From NCBI GenBank assembly GCA_934444365.1, contig CAKSCM010000006.1, forward strand, positions 1 to 64,000: a DNA stretch of 64,000 bases, given 5' to 3'. A program made the translations under genes and the position numbers. Below the pieces are notes generated by a model. The model had not been told where the DNA came from. It saw nothing but the letters and a program-made list of their open reading frames with translations, and did not search any database. Shown here piece after piece: positions 33,959 through 43,152 of the stretch. How positions within the stretch are numbered: the stretch's first letter is position 1; each line of letters opens with the position of its first letter. The DNA comes from an uncultured Eubacteriales bacterium. Lineage in GTDB: Bacteria; Bacillota; Clostridia; Oscillospirales; Acutalibacteraceae.

Positions 33959-35905
33959 TCAGTCGCCCGGCTGTTCTTCCCTTTTTACGCCCTGTCCCGA
34001 CTCGGCGGCAAGACGCAAGAAGGTGTCGATATCAACATAACGGTACTTACCCACGGGATCGACCCTTTTAATATGCTCCTCAAAGGCATCGATAAATTCC
34101 TTAACGCCGCTCGGTGTGCAGCAGTTAAGTCCGTTATCGCAAAAGCCGTAGGCGATAAAGTCGCTGTCCCGCGACATCATCTTTTCGTAAGCGTGCTCGC
34201 ATCTTTTTTCAAGGGTGTCCCCTCCGAAGCCTATAACCCTGAAATACGGAACTCCGTTATAGGTCTGGAAGTCATACTTCCCGGCCGTAATGTTGCACAG
34301 GAAGCCGCCCTTCGGAGACAGCTTATTGTAAACCGCAAGGGCCTTTTTGGAAAGCTGAGTAAAGCAGTTGATAAGCTTACCACTTATGTCAAGCTTTGAG
34401 GCGCGGTAATACGGCTCGGCATACTCGATATACTCCTTGTCGCAATCGGGCAGTGTGCGCTCCACCGGGCTGCCCTTTTCGCGCGGATATCGCGTCCAGT
34501 GCGAATACTCGGGATTGGCTTCCTTGCCGATAAAGCCCTTAAACATAGCGTCGGCCACGACATAACCCATGCCTTCTCCGGCGGTAAGATAGTCGTTTTC
34601 TGTTTGATGCTGATAAACGTAGTCAAAGGCCATCGGAATACGCTCTATAAGATTTATACCGTAATTGTACGCCACGGTTACCTTGCCGACGTTTTTGTCG
34701 GTCCACTGCATGGGAACACGCCACTTCATCCACGGCGAGCAGTCAAAATCGCCGGTATAACAAATGGTATAGTACTTGGTTCCCGGCTCGTATTTTATCT
34801 CATCGTGCACCTTGTTGCCCTTGGGCTCATAACGGCGTGTGTAATTGGTGTAAAGACTGCCGTTTGACATCCATGCCGGATTGGCGGCGTCGGCCTCTAT
34901 TCCGCAATTGTACGAGGTGCAGCACTCAACAAAATGCCACTCGAGACGGGGCGGAATAAGATCATAATTACCTACGTGGGCTGTGTATTTTACATGCCAT
35001 GGCGGAAAACCGAGCACCTCGCCGAATCGTCCGTTTGCAAGATCGTAACGCCTTTTAAGTATCTTCCTCAGAGTCTCTCCGTCGGCTCCTATGGGCTGAT
35101 CGGGCTCGTCGATGGGGGCTTCATCCCTGTATGGGGTCAGATCGAAGAAAAAGCACTGCTTGTAGATGAAATAATCGTGATTCGGAATTCCCGTGATCCT
35201 TGCGCTGTAAGCGTCCCTCGTCTTGGAGGTTGGATTTTGCGGACAAGACGGCGCTCCGTCAAGGGTATAGGCCAAAAATTCGGGGTTGCATTCCGGCATG
35301 AATTTATCCATAGCCCAGATATAGGCGTCGCACTTGGGCGAGCCGGTGCTTACAAGCTCGGTGTTTTTTATCTTTTCGCCCTTTACGGCGCCTTCAAACA
35401 TTCCGACAAGGCTGTGCTTTACGGGAATCTTGCGCTCGTTTACAAGAACATCGTAAAGGCTGCCCTTATCCTCGTTAAACTTCACCGGAACACAGGAGAA
35501 AAGTCCGCACATCGTAGACGCGACATTGGCGGTTGACGGAACAAACGGATCCCATACGACCAGTCCGTTCTCCTTTAAAAACGGCATGAATTTATCGAGC
35601 ATATCCTGTGTGGATTCGGCTTTTACACGCTCCATTTTGCCGTAGGTCGCATTGTCCTCGGTAATGTAATCGAGCCAGAAATCGTCGGTTACATCCATAT
35701 CAAGAGCAATAGCGCATCCGTGATTTTTAAAGCCGCGGTTTATAAGTCCCTGAACACATACGGCAAGACGGGTAAGATCGTGTCCCTCGTCCTTGCCTCC
35801 GTTTTTCATCAGACAGGGCTTTTGGGGGATTATGTATATCTCACCCTTATTAAAACCGGTAGGCTCAACATGCTTTAATTTATAATTGTAGCTGTCAATT
35901 TGCAT
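33959..35905 (-). CDS. GxGYxYP-like protein (putative glycoside hydrolase-related), copy 2
   Basis: This 648-residue protein has no signal peptide or membrane segment, so it is probably cytoplasmic. The N-terminal part has LTRLAVCVQGLINRGFK and AIALDMDVTDDFWLDYIT, reminiscent of the GxGYxY N-terminal domain. The motif near residue 450 reads GMGYVVAD, a degenerate GxGYxYP. Other conserved blocks shared with its paralogue are STANVASTMCG, YTLDGAPS, GFPPWHVKYT and GDFDCSPWMKWRVP. AGAAGGTG lies 5 nt before the ATG. It lies 43 bp downstream of the paralogue, so the two are cotranscribed and probably work together. No catalytic residues can be named with confidence. Confidence 0.65.
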   Translation of the reverse strand: MQIDSYNYKLKHVEPTGFNKGEIYIIPQKPCLMKNGGKDEGHDLTRLAVCVQGLINRGFKNHGCAIALDMDVTDDFWLDYITEDNATYGKMERVKAESTQDMLDKFMPFLKENGLVVWDPFVPSTANVASTMCGLFSCVPVKFNEDKGSLYDVLVNERKIPVKHSLVGMFEGAVKGEKIKNTELVSTGSPKCDAYIWAMDKFMPECNPEFLAYTLDGAPSCPQNPTSKTRDAYSARITGIPNHDYFIYKQCFFFDLTPYRDEAPIDEPDQPIGADGETLRKILKRRYDLANGRFGEVLGFPPWHVKYTAHVGNYDLIPPRLEWHFVECCTSYNCGIEADAANPAWMSNGSLYTNYTRRYEPKGNKVHDEIKYEPGTKYYTICYTGDFDCSPWMKWRVPMQWTDKNVGKVTVAYNYGINLIERIPMAFDYVYQHQTENDYLTAGEGMGYVVADAMFKGFIGKEANPEYSHWTRYPREKGSPVERTLPDCDKEYIEYAEPYYRASKLDISGKLINCFTQLSKKALAVYNKLSPKGGFLCNITAGKYDFQTYNGVPYFRVIGFGGDTLEKRCEHAYEKMMSRDSDFIAYGFCDNGLNCCTPSGVKEFIDAFEEHIKRVDPVGKYRYVDIDTFLRLAAESGQGVKREEQPGD

Positions 35906-35948
35906 TGTGTCACCTTCTTATATATTGATATTAACCATATCAGTTATA

Positions 35949-37880
35949 TCAGTTAATTTTTTCGCCGCGGCCGGACTGCTTTACAAGCTCGATGTAGGTA
36001 TTAATATCTACATACTGATACTTTGTATCCGGATCCTCCTTTTCGGCGACGGCATAAAAGGTCTCCAAAAACTCCTTAAAGCCGCTCGGTGTGCCGACAT
36101 TGGTTCCCATATCGCAAAAGCCTATTGCCATAAACTTTTCGTCTCTGCCCTTTAGTCTGAGCCTTACGTTATGGGCAAAGGTCGCATAATCCTGTCCGCC
36201 GACATCCATAATTCTTGTATACGGAGTGCCTTCGTATATCTGCAGGTCGTATTTACCGGCGCTTGTGTTCTGCATAAATGATCCGCGTGTGGCAATCCGG
36301 TTATACAGCGCAAAGACCTTGTCTGACATTACGCTGAAGCCGTCTATCGTCCGGGCGAAAATATCAATTTTCAGATCCTCGGCATAGGGCTTGGCATAAT
36401 CGTAATAGGCCTCGTCTCCGTCGGGCAGCTCGCGCACGTTAAAATGGTTTTCCTTCCCCGGATATCTGGTCCAGTACTCGTAATCGAGATTGGCCTCTTT
36501 ACCTATAAAGCCTTCGAAAAGCGCATCGGGAATGGTATAACCCATGCCCTCGCCGCCGACTATGAAGTCGCTTTCGGTCTGATTCTCGAAGATGTAATCA
36601 AAGGCCATCGGAATACGGTCCACAAGATTGAGGTTATATCCGTAGGTAAGGGGGATTTTTCCGCGATTCTCGTCGGCCGCCCAGACCTGCGGAACCCGCA
36701 TTTTCATCCAGGGCGAGCAATCAAAGTCGCCCGACCATGCAACCGTAAAATAGTAGGTATCGGGATCGAATTCGATTTTCTGTGCCTCGCGGTTTCCGCG
36801 GGGAATACAGGTGCGCTCGTAGTTGGTGTAAAGGCTGCCGTTTGACATCCAGCACGGATGCGCCGCGTCGGCCTCGATTCCGCAGTTAAAAGTAGTGGTA
36901 AGCTCAACAAAATGCCACTCAAGCCTTGCCGGATCCATGGTATATTTACCGTCAACATGCCGGGTGTATTTTACATGCCATGGCGGAAATCCCAAAGCCA
37001 TACCGAATTTGCCTTTAGCGCTATCGTACCGGCGCTTTAAAAGTTCCTTAAGGGTAGCGGCGTCGGTTCCGAGCGGCTGATCCGGCTCATCCGACGGCGC
37101 TTCGCCGGCGTAAGAGGTAAGATCAAAGAAAAAGCACTGCTTGTGGAAAAAGTAGTCGTGATTCGGAATTCCGCAGGTTTTCGCCATGGAGGCGTCTCCG
37201 CTTTTTGAAACGGGATTGCCCTCGTATTCGACCGCTCCGTCCGGCGTATACGCAAGCAGCTCGGGATTGCATTTATCAAAGTACTTCTCCATCGCCCATA
37301 TATACGCGTCGCATTTTTTCGATCCGGTGGATGTCCTGTTTGTTCCGGTGATAAGATCGCCTTTTTTAAGAGAACCGAACATTCCGCAAAGATCGGTCTT
37401 TACCGGAACACCGTATTTTTCTTTAAGCTCGGTAAAAAGCGAACGGGGTCGATCGTCCCGCATTACCGGAACGCCGCCCTCGATACCGCATATTGTCGAA
37501 GCGACGTTGGCGGTCGAAGCAACCTCCTTGTCCCACGCAACAATTCCGTACCGGCGCATAAAGGGAGCAAAAAGCTCTAACATTTCGTCCTTGGAAAAAA
37601 CATATTTTCTTTCAAGTCCGTTGTAGGTTTTCCCCGGGCCCGTAATATAATCGAGCCAAAAGCCGTCGGTACCGTCAAGGTCAAGAGCGATCGCGGTATT
37701 ATACTTTTTAAATCCGCGATTAACAAGCCCCTGGACACAAACGGCAAGGCGCATAAGGGTATGCTCGCGCTGTTTTTCGTCCTTAAAGCATTTGCCGGCA
37801 TCAATAACGTAAACAACGCCGTTTTTAAAGCCCTCGGGTACTATATCGTTTTGTACGAAGTCGTAAATTCTTTTTATCAT
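35949..37880 (-). CDS. GxGYxYP-like protein (putative glycoside hydrolase-related), copy 1
   Basis: This 643-residue paralogue of the next gene is collinear with it throughout. Its family motif at 445-451 reads GMGYTIP, closer to GxGYxYP than the other copy. The N-terminal TLMRLAVCVQGLVNRGFKKY and LDLDGTDGFWLDYITG match the family's N-terminal domain. It has no secretion signal, although many relatives are secreted. ATG at 37880 is chosen because GGGAGGTG lies 11 nt upstream; the frame continues 7 codons further. The substrate is unknown, and the GH13 and glycogen phosphorylase genes nearby are consistent with carbohydrate metabolism but prove nothing. Confidence 0.65.
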   Translation of the reverse strand: MIKRIYDFVQNDIVPEGFKNGVVYVIDAGKCFKDEKQREHTLMRLAVCVQGLVNRGFKKYNTAIALDLDGTDGFWLDYITGPGKTYNGLERKYVFSKDEMLELFAPFMRRYGIVAWDKEVASTANVASTICGIEGGVPVMRDDRPRSLFTELKEKYGVPVKTDLCGMFGSLKKGDLITGTNRTSTGSKKCDAYIWAMEKYFDKCNPELLAYTPDGAVEYEGNPVSKSGDASMAKTCGIPNHDYFFHKQCFFFDLTSYAGEAPSDEPDQPLGTDAATLKELLKRRYDSAKGKFGMALGFPPWHVKYTRHVDGKYTMDPARLEWHFVELTTTFNCGIEADAAHPCWMSNGSLYTNYERTCIPRGNREAQKIEFDPDTYYFTVAWSGDFDCSPWMKMRVPQVWAADENRGKIPLTYGYNLNLVDRIPMAFDYIFENQTESDFIVGGEGMGYTIPDALFEGFIGKEANLDYEYWTRYPGKENHFNVRELPDGDEAYYDYAKPYAEDLKIDIFARTIDGFSVMSDKVFALYNRIATRGSFMQNTSAGKYDLQIYEGTPYTRIMDVGGQDYATFAHNVRLRLKGRDEKFMAIGFCDMGTNVGTPSGFKEFLETFYAVAEKEDPDTKYQYVDINTYIELVKQSGRGEKIN

Positions 37881-38078
37881 AAGGTTTAAAGCACCTCCCA
37901 TTCGGCTGACATTATGCGTTTTTTACACGCACTTTTTGTGTTATACCGGATAATAAACCTTCTCGTTTTCAGCGATTGGTCTTTATCCGGTGCAACACAG
38001 TCACACCGAACATTAAACTTCCCACACATTTAAGCATACGAAAGGGTAAAAGTCAACCAAAAAAACAAATTTATTTTA

Positions 38079-38525
38079 TCATTTTTTTGATGTCGCCGTC
38101 ATTATAACGGCGTCCTCAACCGGAGAGGTGTAAAATTTCGGTCTGATCCCCACGTTTTTATAGCCGCGCGACTTATAAAGGGCTATCGCGCCGTAATTCG
38201 AACGGCGCACCTCGAGGGTAATGAATTCGAGCGACAACTTCTTCGCCTTTTCCTCCAAAGCGGCACAAACGGCCGAGGCGATTCCCTGCCGCCTATACCG
38301 CTTGCCCACGGCAATATTGTTTATGTAAGCCGTATCGGCTGCATATTTAAAGGAGCCGTAGCCGCAAAGCTCACCGCCCGAAAAGGCCGCAACAAAAAAG
38401 GAGTTTTCGTTGCATATCTCAAACTCTATCTGTTTATCGGTCCACGGGGCTGAAAAGCACTCTTTTTCGAGTTGCCTTATAGCCGGAATGTCGGCCAAGC
38501 CGGCCCTTTTTATAATAAAATCCAT
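38079..38525 (-). CDS. rimI: GNAT acetyltransferase, RimI-like (ribosomal protein S18 N-acetyltransferase)
   Basis: The 148-residue protein has the RimI pattern: IRQLEKECFSAPWTDKQIEFE near the N-terminus, INNIAVGKRYRRQGIASAV (the acetyl-CoA R/Q-x-x-G-x-A loop), then FITLEVRRSNYGAIALYKSRGYKNVGIRPKFYTSPVEDAVIM. RimI acetylates the N-terminal Ala of S18; in Firmicutes it often sits beside tsaB/tsaD, which are not here, so another GNAT substrate is possible. ATG at 38525 is chosen with AAGGGA 7 nt upstream; an open frame of 30 more codons has no homology. Confidence 0.82.
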   Translation of the reverse strand: MDFIIKRAGLADIPAIRQLEKECFSAPWTDKQIEFEICNENSFFVAAFSGGELCGYGSFKYAADTAYINNIAVGKRYRRQGIASAVCAALEEKAKKLSLEFITLEVRRSNYGAIALYKSRGYKNVGIRPKFYTSPVEDAVIMTATSKK

Positions 38526-38688
38526 TTTATCGTCCCTTATATTACCGTGTTTTATAATTTCAGCACTGATTCGGACTTTTTTTAAACGGCCGCCTGCCGG
38601 CAGCGTTTTCCGCATTATCGTCCTTCATGGTTTATTGCTTTATCAGGTATGATATCGCAAAGATCTAAGCATCTACAAAAGCCACTTA

Positions 38689-38716
38689 AAAAGCCGCCCT
38701 TTGCAAGCGGTTTTAA
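38689..38716 (-). terminator. Probable terminator of the glgP-GH13 operon
   Basis: On the minus strand, AAAACCGCTT and AAGGGCGGCTTTTT can form an imperfect stem ending in a T-run, directly after the stop of the GH13 gene. Confidence 0.5.
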
Positions 38717-38725
38717 CCCGGCTGA

Positions 38726-40597
38726 TTATTCGCCGGTTATTAAAACCGTCACACTCTCTGCCTTTACGGTAATTTTCCCATTTTCGGCAGGATCGCCGAG
38801 CACACATCTGCACCCGTCAAAGCCGTCCGGCAATAAAAACTCCTCGCCGTCGCACCAGCGGTTGGCCGCTACGAGAACCCGGTTTTCTTCAAAGCGCCTC
38901 TCAAACACAAAAAATCCGAAATGGGCCTTCAGAATTTTTATATCGCCCATTTTAAAAACGGGATTATTCCGCCTTAACATTCCGAGAGCCCTGTAAATCT
39001 TTAATGTCTCTTTATCAAAGGGAGAAAACCTCATGGGAGCACGGTTAAACGGATCGCATCCGCCGAAGGCAAGTCCGGTCTCATCGCCGTAATAAATGCA
39101 GGGGATCCCCGGCAGGGTAAACTGCATTCCTGCCGCAATACGCAAAAAACGTCTCGCTTTTTCCAAGGTATGCTCATCATAAAATCCGGGATCGTTTAAA
39201 ACCGCCTGCTCCTCCCGCTTTAAATTCCTTACGTTTTCGCCGCAAAGGGCGGTAAGCAGCCGCTCGGTATCATGGGTCGACAGGATATTCATAAGCATAT
39301 TAAGGGCATGAGTCGGATAGTTTTCCGCAAGCGTCATTATGCTTTCGGCCAGATCCTCGGCATTTCCTCCGAGCAAAAAGTCAAGCACGGCGGATCTCCA
39401 CGGATAATTCATGACCGAATCGAGCTGACCGCCGAGCAAATAGCGCCTTAATTGCCCGTAGCTTTGCTTGTTGGAGGCATCCTCCCACACCTCGCCGATA
39501 ACGGCGGCGTCGCGCCGCTCGGACTTTACCGCCTTATTAAAGGCATACAAAAATCCGTCGGGCAGCTCGTCGGCAACGTCCAACCGCCAGCCCGACACCC
39601 CGAGCCGCATCCATCTTCTCGCAATGCCGTTTTCTCCGGTTATATATTCGAGGTAATCCCGGTTTAATTCGTCGACCTGAGGCAGCGACGGCACGCCCCA
39701 CCAGCAGGCGTATTTATCCGGCCAGTGCTCAAAATCGTACCACGCAATATAAGGACTTTTTTCATCCCTTGCAGCGCCGACATTTTCGCCGTACCGACCT
39801 GGTCGGTTAAAATACCGGCTGTCGTCCCCCGTATGGGAAAAAACGCCGTCGAGTATAACCGATATTCCGGCTTTTTCCGCCGTTTCGCAAAGGGTTTTAA
39901 GGTCTTTTTCATTCCCGAGCAGCGGATCGATTTTTTCATAATCGGCCGTATTATATCGATGGTTCGAATGGGCCTCAAAAATCGGATTAAGATATATACA
40001 GGTTACCCCAAGCGAGGACAAATACCCTATCTTATCGGTAATTCCGGCAAGATCGCCGCACCAGTAATCCCGGTTTATCGGCCGCTCGGAATTATCCTTA
40101 CCGTAAAACGGGAGCGATTCACTCCACTCCCGTTTTATCCTGTCACCGGGCACTCCGCTTTTTTCCTTGCCCGAAAAATTAAAGCGATCGGGGAATATCT
40201 GATACATAACTCCGCCGGCAAATTTTTCCTCACTATACCGGTCGAACTCATTTTCGGAATATACCGTCAGCTGCCAAAGCTCTCCCTCACTTGCGATAAC
40301 ACCCGAGGAAGAGTTTTTCTCCTTGTAAACGCCGGTAATGCAGGTGTCGGTTCTAACCTCAAAATGATAATAGTAAACCCCTGTATCATTAGGAGTAAAA
40401 ATACACTGCCAGGTATTTATTCCGTCTTGAACCCTTACAAAATCAAAATTCACACGAAAGCTTTCGCCGCCTTTTTCCGCTGCAAGCACCGGCGAATAAT
40501 GGCTAAGCGGCAGCATAAGGCGAAGGGTAACCTCATCCCCCGCCCTTACTGCACCGAACGGATTTTTAAAATATATGTCTCTCGAATCAAAAATCAT
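38726..40597 (-). CDS. GH13 alpha-glucan hydrolase (cyclomaltodextrinase/neopullulanase-like)
   Basis: This 623-residue enzyme has an N-terminal beta-sandwich (1-125) of the kind found in neopullulanases, then the (beta/alpha)8 barrel. It shows the GH13 signatures: DGVFSHTGDDS (region I), GWRLDVADELP with the nucleophile Asp (region II), AVIGEVWEDA with the acid/base Glu (region III) and ILSTHDTER with the transition-state Asp (region IV). MYQIFPDRF marks the barrel start. There is no signal peptide, so it acts on glycogen or imported maltodextrin inside the cell. It starts 14 bp after the glycogen phosphorylase gene. The RBS is weak, suggesting coupling. Confidence 0.9.
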   Translation of the reverse strand: MIFDSRDIYFKNPFGAVRAGDEVTLRLMLPLSHYSPVLAAEKGGESFRVNFDFVRVQDGINTWQCIFTPNDTGVYYYHFEVRTDTCITGVYKEKNSSSGVIASEGELWQLTVYSENEFDRYSEEKFAGGVMYQIFPDRFNFSGKEKSGVPGDRIKREWSESLPFYGKDNSERPINRDYWCGDLAGITDKIGYLSSLGVTCIYLNPIFEAHSNHRYNTADYEKIDPLLGNEKDLKTLCETAEKAGISVILDGVFSHTGDDSRYFNRPGRYGENVGAARDEKSPYIAWYDFEHWPDKYACWWGVPSLPQVDELNRDYLEYITGENGIARRWMRLGVSGWRLDVADELPDGFLYAFNKAVKSERRDAAVIGEVWEDASNKQSYGQLRRYLLGGQLDSVMNYPWRSAVLDFLLGGNAEDLAESIMTLAENYPTHALNMLMNILSTHDTERLLTALCGENVRNLKREEQAVLNDPGFYDEHTLEKARRFLRIAAGMQFTLPGIPCIYYGDETGLAFGGCDPFNRAPMRFSPFDKETLKIYRALGMLRRNNPVFKMGDIKILKAHFGFFVFERRFEENRVLVAANRWCDGEEFLLPDGFDGCRCVLGDPAENGKITVKAESVTVLITGE

Positions 40598-40611
40598 ATC
40601 TACCGCTTAAT

Positions 40612-43026
40612 TTATTTTTCAAAATCTACCGGACGACTGTCCCAGATGTTATTCGCATACTCGGATATCGCCCTGTCGGCCGAGAAAACCCCGGCCTTTG
40701 CGATGTTTACAAGGGACATACGGTTCCAGATTTGAGGATTCCTGTACAAATCGGCAATTCTTTCGTGAGCCCGGTCGTAATCGTCAAAATCGGCAAGCGA
40801 CATGTAGGTATCATGCTCAATGAAAAGCCGTACTATCTCGCCGAAATCGCCTCCGAGTGCGCCCGAGCGGATAAAATCGATCGCCCGCTTTACCGAAGGA
40901 TTATTGTAGCAATACTTGGCGCTGTCGTAGCCGGAGCGCTTCATGGCCGCCGCCTCTTCGGCCGACATACCGAATATAACTATATTGTCGTCGCCCACCG
41001 CCTCGTGGATCTCGATATTCGCTCCGTCCTCAACGCCGAGCGTTACGGCTCCGTTTAACATAAGCTTCATATTGCCTGTTCCCGAAGCCTCGGTTCCGGC
41101 AAGGGATATCTGCTCGCTTACCTCGGCGGCCGGAGCAAGCAGCTCGGCCAAGGTCACCCTGTAATCCTCAACGAAAACCACCCTCAAAAGCTCGCTTGCC
41201 TGTTTATCGGCATTTATAAGCTTTTGCAGCGAATATATAAACCTAATTATCTGCTTTGCGAGGAAATATCCCGGTGCGGCCTTTGCTCCGAAAATATATG
41301 TGCGCGGCAGCATATCGTGCGCCTCTCCGTTTTTGATTTTTAAATACTCGGTCAGTATATGCAGCGCGTTCATGTGCTGGCGTTTATACTCGTGCAGACG
41401 TTTTATCTGAATATCAAAAAGGGTATCGGGCGACACCTTGACCGAGCATTCGGATAAAAGATAATCGGCAAGACGTTTTTTATTCGAATACTTGATTTCG
41501 GCAAGACGTTTTTTCACCGACGAATCGTCGGCGTAGCGCATAAGTCCCTCAAGCCGCCCGGCGTCATGCTCGAAGCCCTCGCCGCAAAGCTCTCTGATAA
41601 ACTCGGCAAGCTCGGGGTTTGCCTGACAAAGCCAACGTCTGTAGGCAATTCCGTTGGTTACATTGGTAAATTTTCCGGGATCAAGCTTATAAAAATCCGA
41701 AAAAACGTCCTTTTTAAGAATTTCGCTGTGCAGCTTTGAAACCCCGTTTACATGATGAACGCCCACAAGCGCCAGATTGGCCATTTTAACAATTCCGCCC
41801 GAAATTATCGCCGTACGCTCAACAAGATCGGCATCCTGCGTTTTTTCGTAAACGTCATGGCGGTGGCGATTGTCTATTTCGGTTATTATCTGGAATATCC
41901 TCGGCAGCCGCTGACGCATAAGCTCCACCGTCCAGCATTCGAGCGCCTCGGCCATTACGGTATGATTGGTGTAGGCTATGGTCTTTTTGGTCAGGTTCCA
42001 TGCATCGTCCCAGCCGTATCCGCATTCATCAAGCAGTATTCGCATAAGCTCGGGAATGGCAAGCACAGGATGGGTGTCGTTTACATGAATGGCTATTTTT
42101 TCGTTGAGGCCCTCAAGCGAGCCGAACTCGGCAAGATGACGTCGAACAATATCCTGCAACGCGGCCGAAACAAGAAAATACTGCTGTCTTAACCTCAGCG
42201 ATTTACCCTCCGGATGATTGTCGGCAGGATAAAGCACCTTGCTTATGACCTCTGCCATTGCGTTTTGCTGCATAGCCCTCATATAGTCGCCGTCATTAAA
42301 CGACTGCATATCAAGAGCATGTGATTTGGCCGCAAAAAGCCGTAAAACCGATATGCCCTTGCCATCTATTCCCGGGACCATCATATCATACGGCACGGCG
42401 GTAACCGGAGAGCAGTTTTTAAGCTCTACACTGTGGTATCCGTCGTTCCAGGACTCCTCGACCTGTCCGTCAAAGCAGACCTCCACCGACTCCTCGGGAT
42501 GAGCCTCGAACCATATCTCCCCTCCGGGCAGCCAGAAATCCGGTAGTTCGGTCTGCCATCCGTCAACCAGTTTCTGGCGGAAAATGCCGTATTCATAACG
42601 TATGGAATACCCGAAGGCCGGATATCCACCCGACGCAAGCGCGTCAAGATAACATGCGGCAAGCCGTCCGAGTCCGCCGTTGCCGAGTCCGGCGTCGGGT
42701 TCCTGATCGTATATGCACTGAATCTTTATTCCGAAAAGCTTCAGCATATTCTCAACATTCTTTTCAAGACCGAGATTATAAATCGTATTTTTAAGCGAAC
42801 GGCCCATTAAAAATTCCATGCAAAGGTAATAAACCTTTTTACAGCCCTGATCGTCGGCCTTTTTCATAAACTCGATCCGGCCCTCGCTCATAAGCTCGCG
42901 CATAATAAGAACAAGCGCCTTATAAAAATGCTCATAGGTCGCCTGATCGGGCGTGACCCCGAAATTATGCGAAAGCTTTTTTATAACGCGGTTGTACAGC
43001 TCTTCGGTTGTAACAGAATAATCCAT
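40612..43026 (-). CDS. glgP: Glycogen/starch/maltodextrin phosphorylase
   Basis: This enzyme degrades alpha-1,4-glucans with phosphate to glucose-1-phosphate. The 804-residue chain covers the GT35 family: GLGNGGLGRLAACYLDALASGGYPAFGYSIRYEYG, HVNDTHPVLAIPELMRIL, and the PLP-lysine motif EASGTGNMKLMLNGAVTLG. FAAKSHALDMQSFNDGDY and the C-terminal YNNPSVKRAIDFI follow. ATG at 43026 is chosen where homology starts; the open frame extends 25 codons upstream into the divergent promoter region. It precedes a GH13 hydrolase in the same operon, a usual pairing for glucan breakdown. Confidence 0.95.
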   Translation of the reverse strand: MDYSVTTEELYNRVIKKLSHNFGVTPDQATYEHFYKALVLIMRELMSEGRIEFMKKADDQGCKKVYYLCMEFLMGRSLKNTIYNLGLEKNVENMLKLFGIKIQCIYDQEPDAGLGNGGLGRLAACYLDALASGGYPAFGYSIRYEYGIFRQKLVDGWQTELPDFWLPGGEIWFEAHPEESVEVCFDGQVEESWNDGYHSVELKNCSPVTAVPYDMMVPGIDGKGISVLRLFAAKSHALDMQSFNDGDYMRAMQQNAMAEVISKVLYPADNHPEGKSLRLRQQYFLVSAALQDIVRRHLAEFGSLEGLNEKIAIHVNDTHPVLAIPELMRILLDECGYGWDDAWNLTKKTIAYTNHTVMAEALECWTVELMRQRLPRIFQIITEIDNRHRHDVYEKTQDADLVERTAIISGGIVKMANLALVGVHHVNGVSKLHSEILKKDVFSDFYKLDPGKFTNVTNGIAYRRWLCQANPELAEFIRELCGEGFEHDAGRLEGLMRYADDSSVKKRLAEIKYSNKKRLADYLLSECSVKVSPDTLFDIQIKRLHEYKRQHMNALHILTEYLKIKNGEAHDMLPRTYIFGAKAAPGYFLAKQIIRFIYSLQKLINADKQASELLRVVFVEDYRVTLAELLAPAAEVSEQISLAGTEASGTGNMKLMLNGAVTLGVEDGANIEIHEAVGDDNIVIFGMSAEEAAAMKRSGYDSAKYCYNNPSVKRAIDFIRSGALGGDFGEIVRLFIEHDTYMSLADFDDYDRAHERIADLYRNPQIWNRMSLVNIAKAGVFSADRAISEYANNIWDSRPVDFEK

Positions 43027-43152
43027 TTTATTTAAAGCGCCTTTCCCTGAAATTTCGTTAAAATTATACCACCGTACACTTTTTTTCGCAACTGCCGACA
43101 TACCTTCGGCATATATATTATATGTAAAATTTTAAGCACGGAGAGTGACGGC

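Noticed and set aside
41752..42192. Possible + strand gene opposite glgP
   Set aside because: It lies inside a conserved region of glycogen phosphorylase with no RBS or domain.
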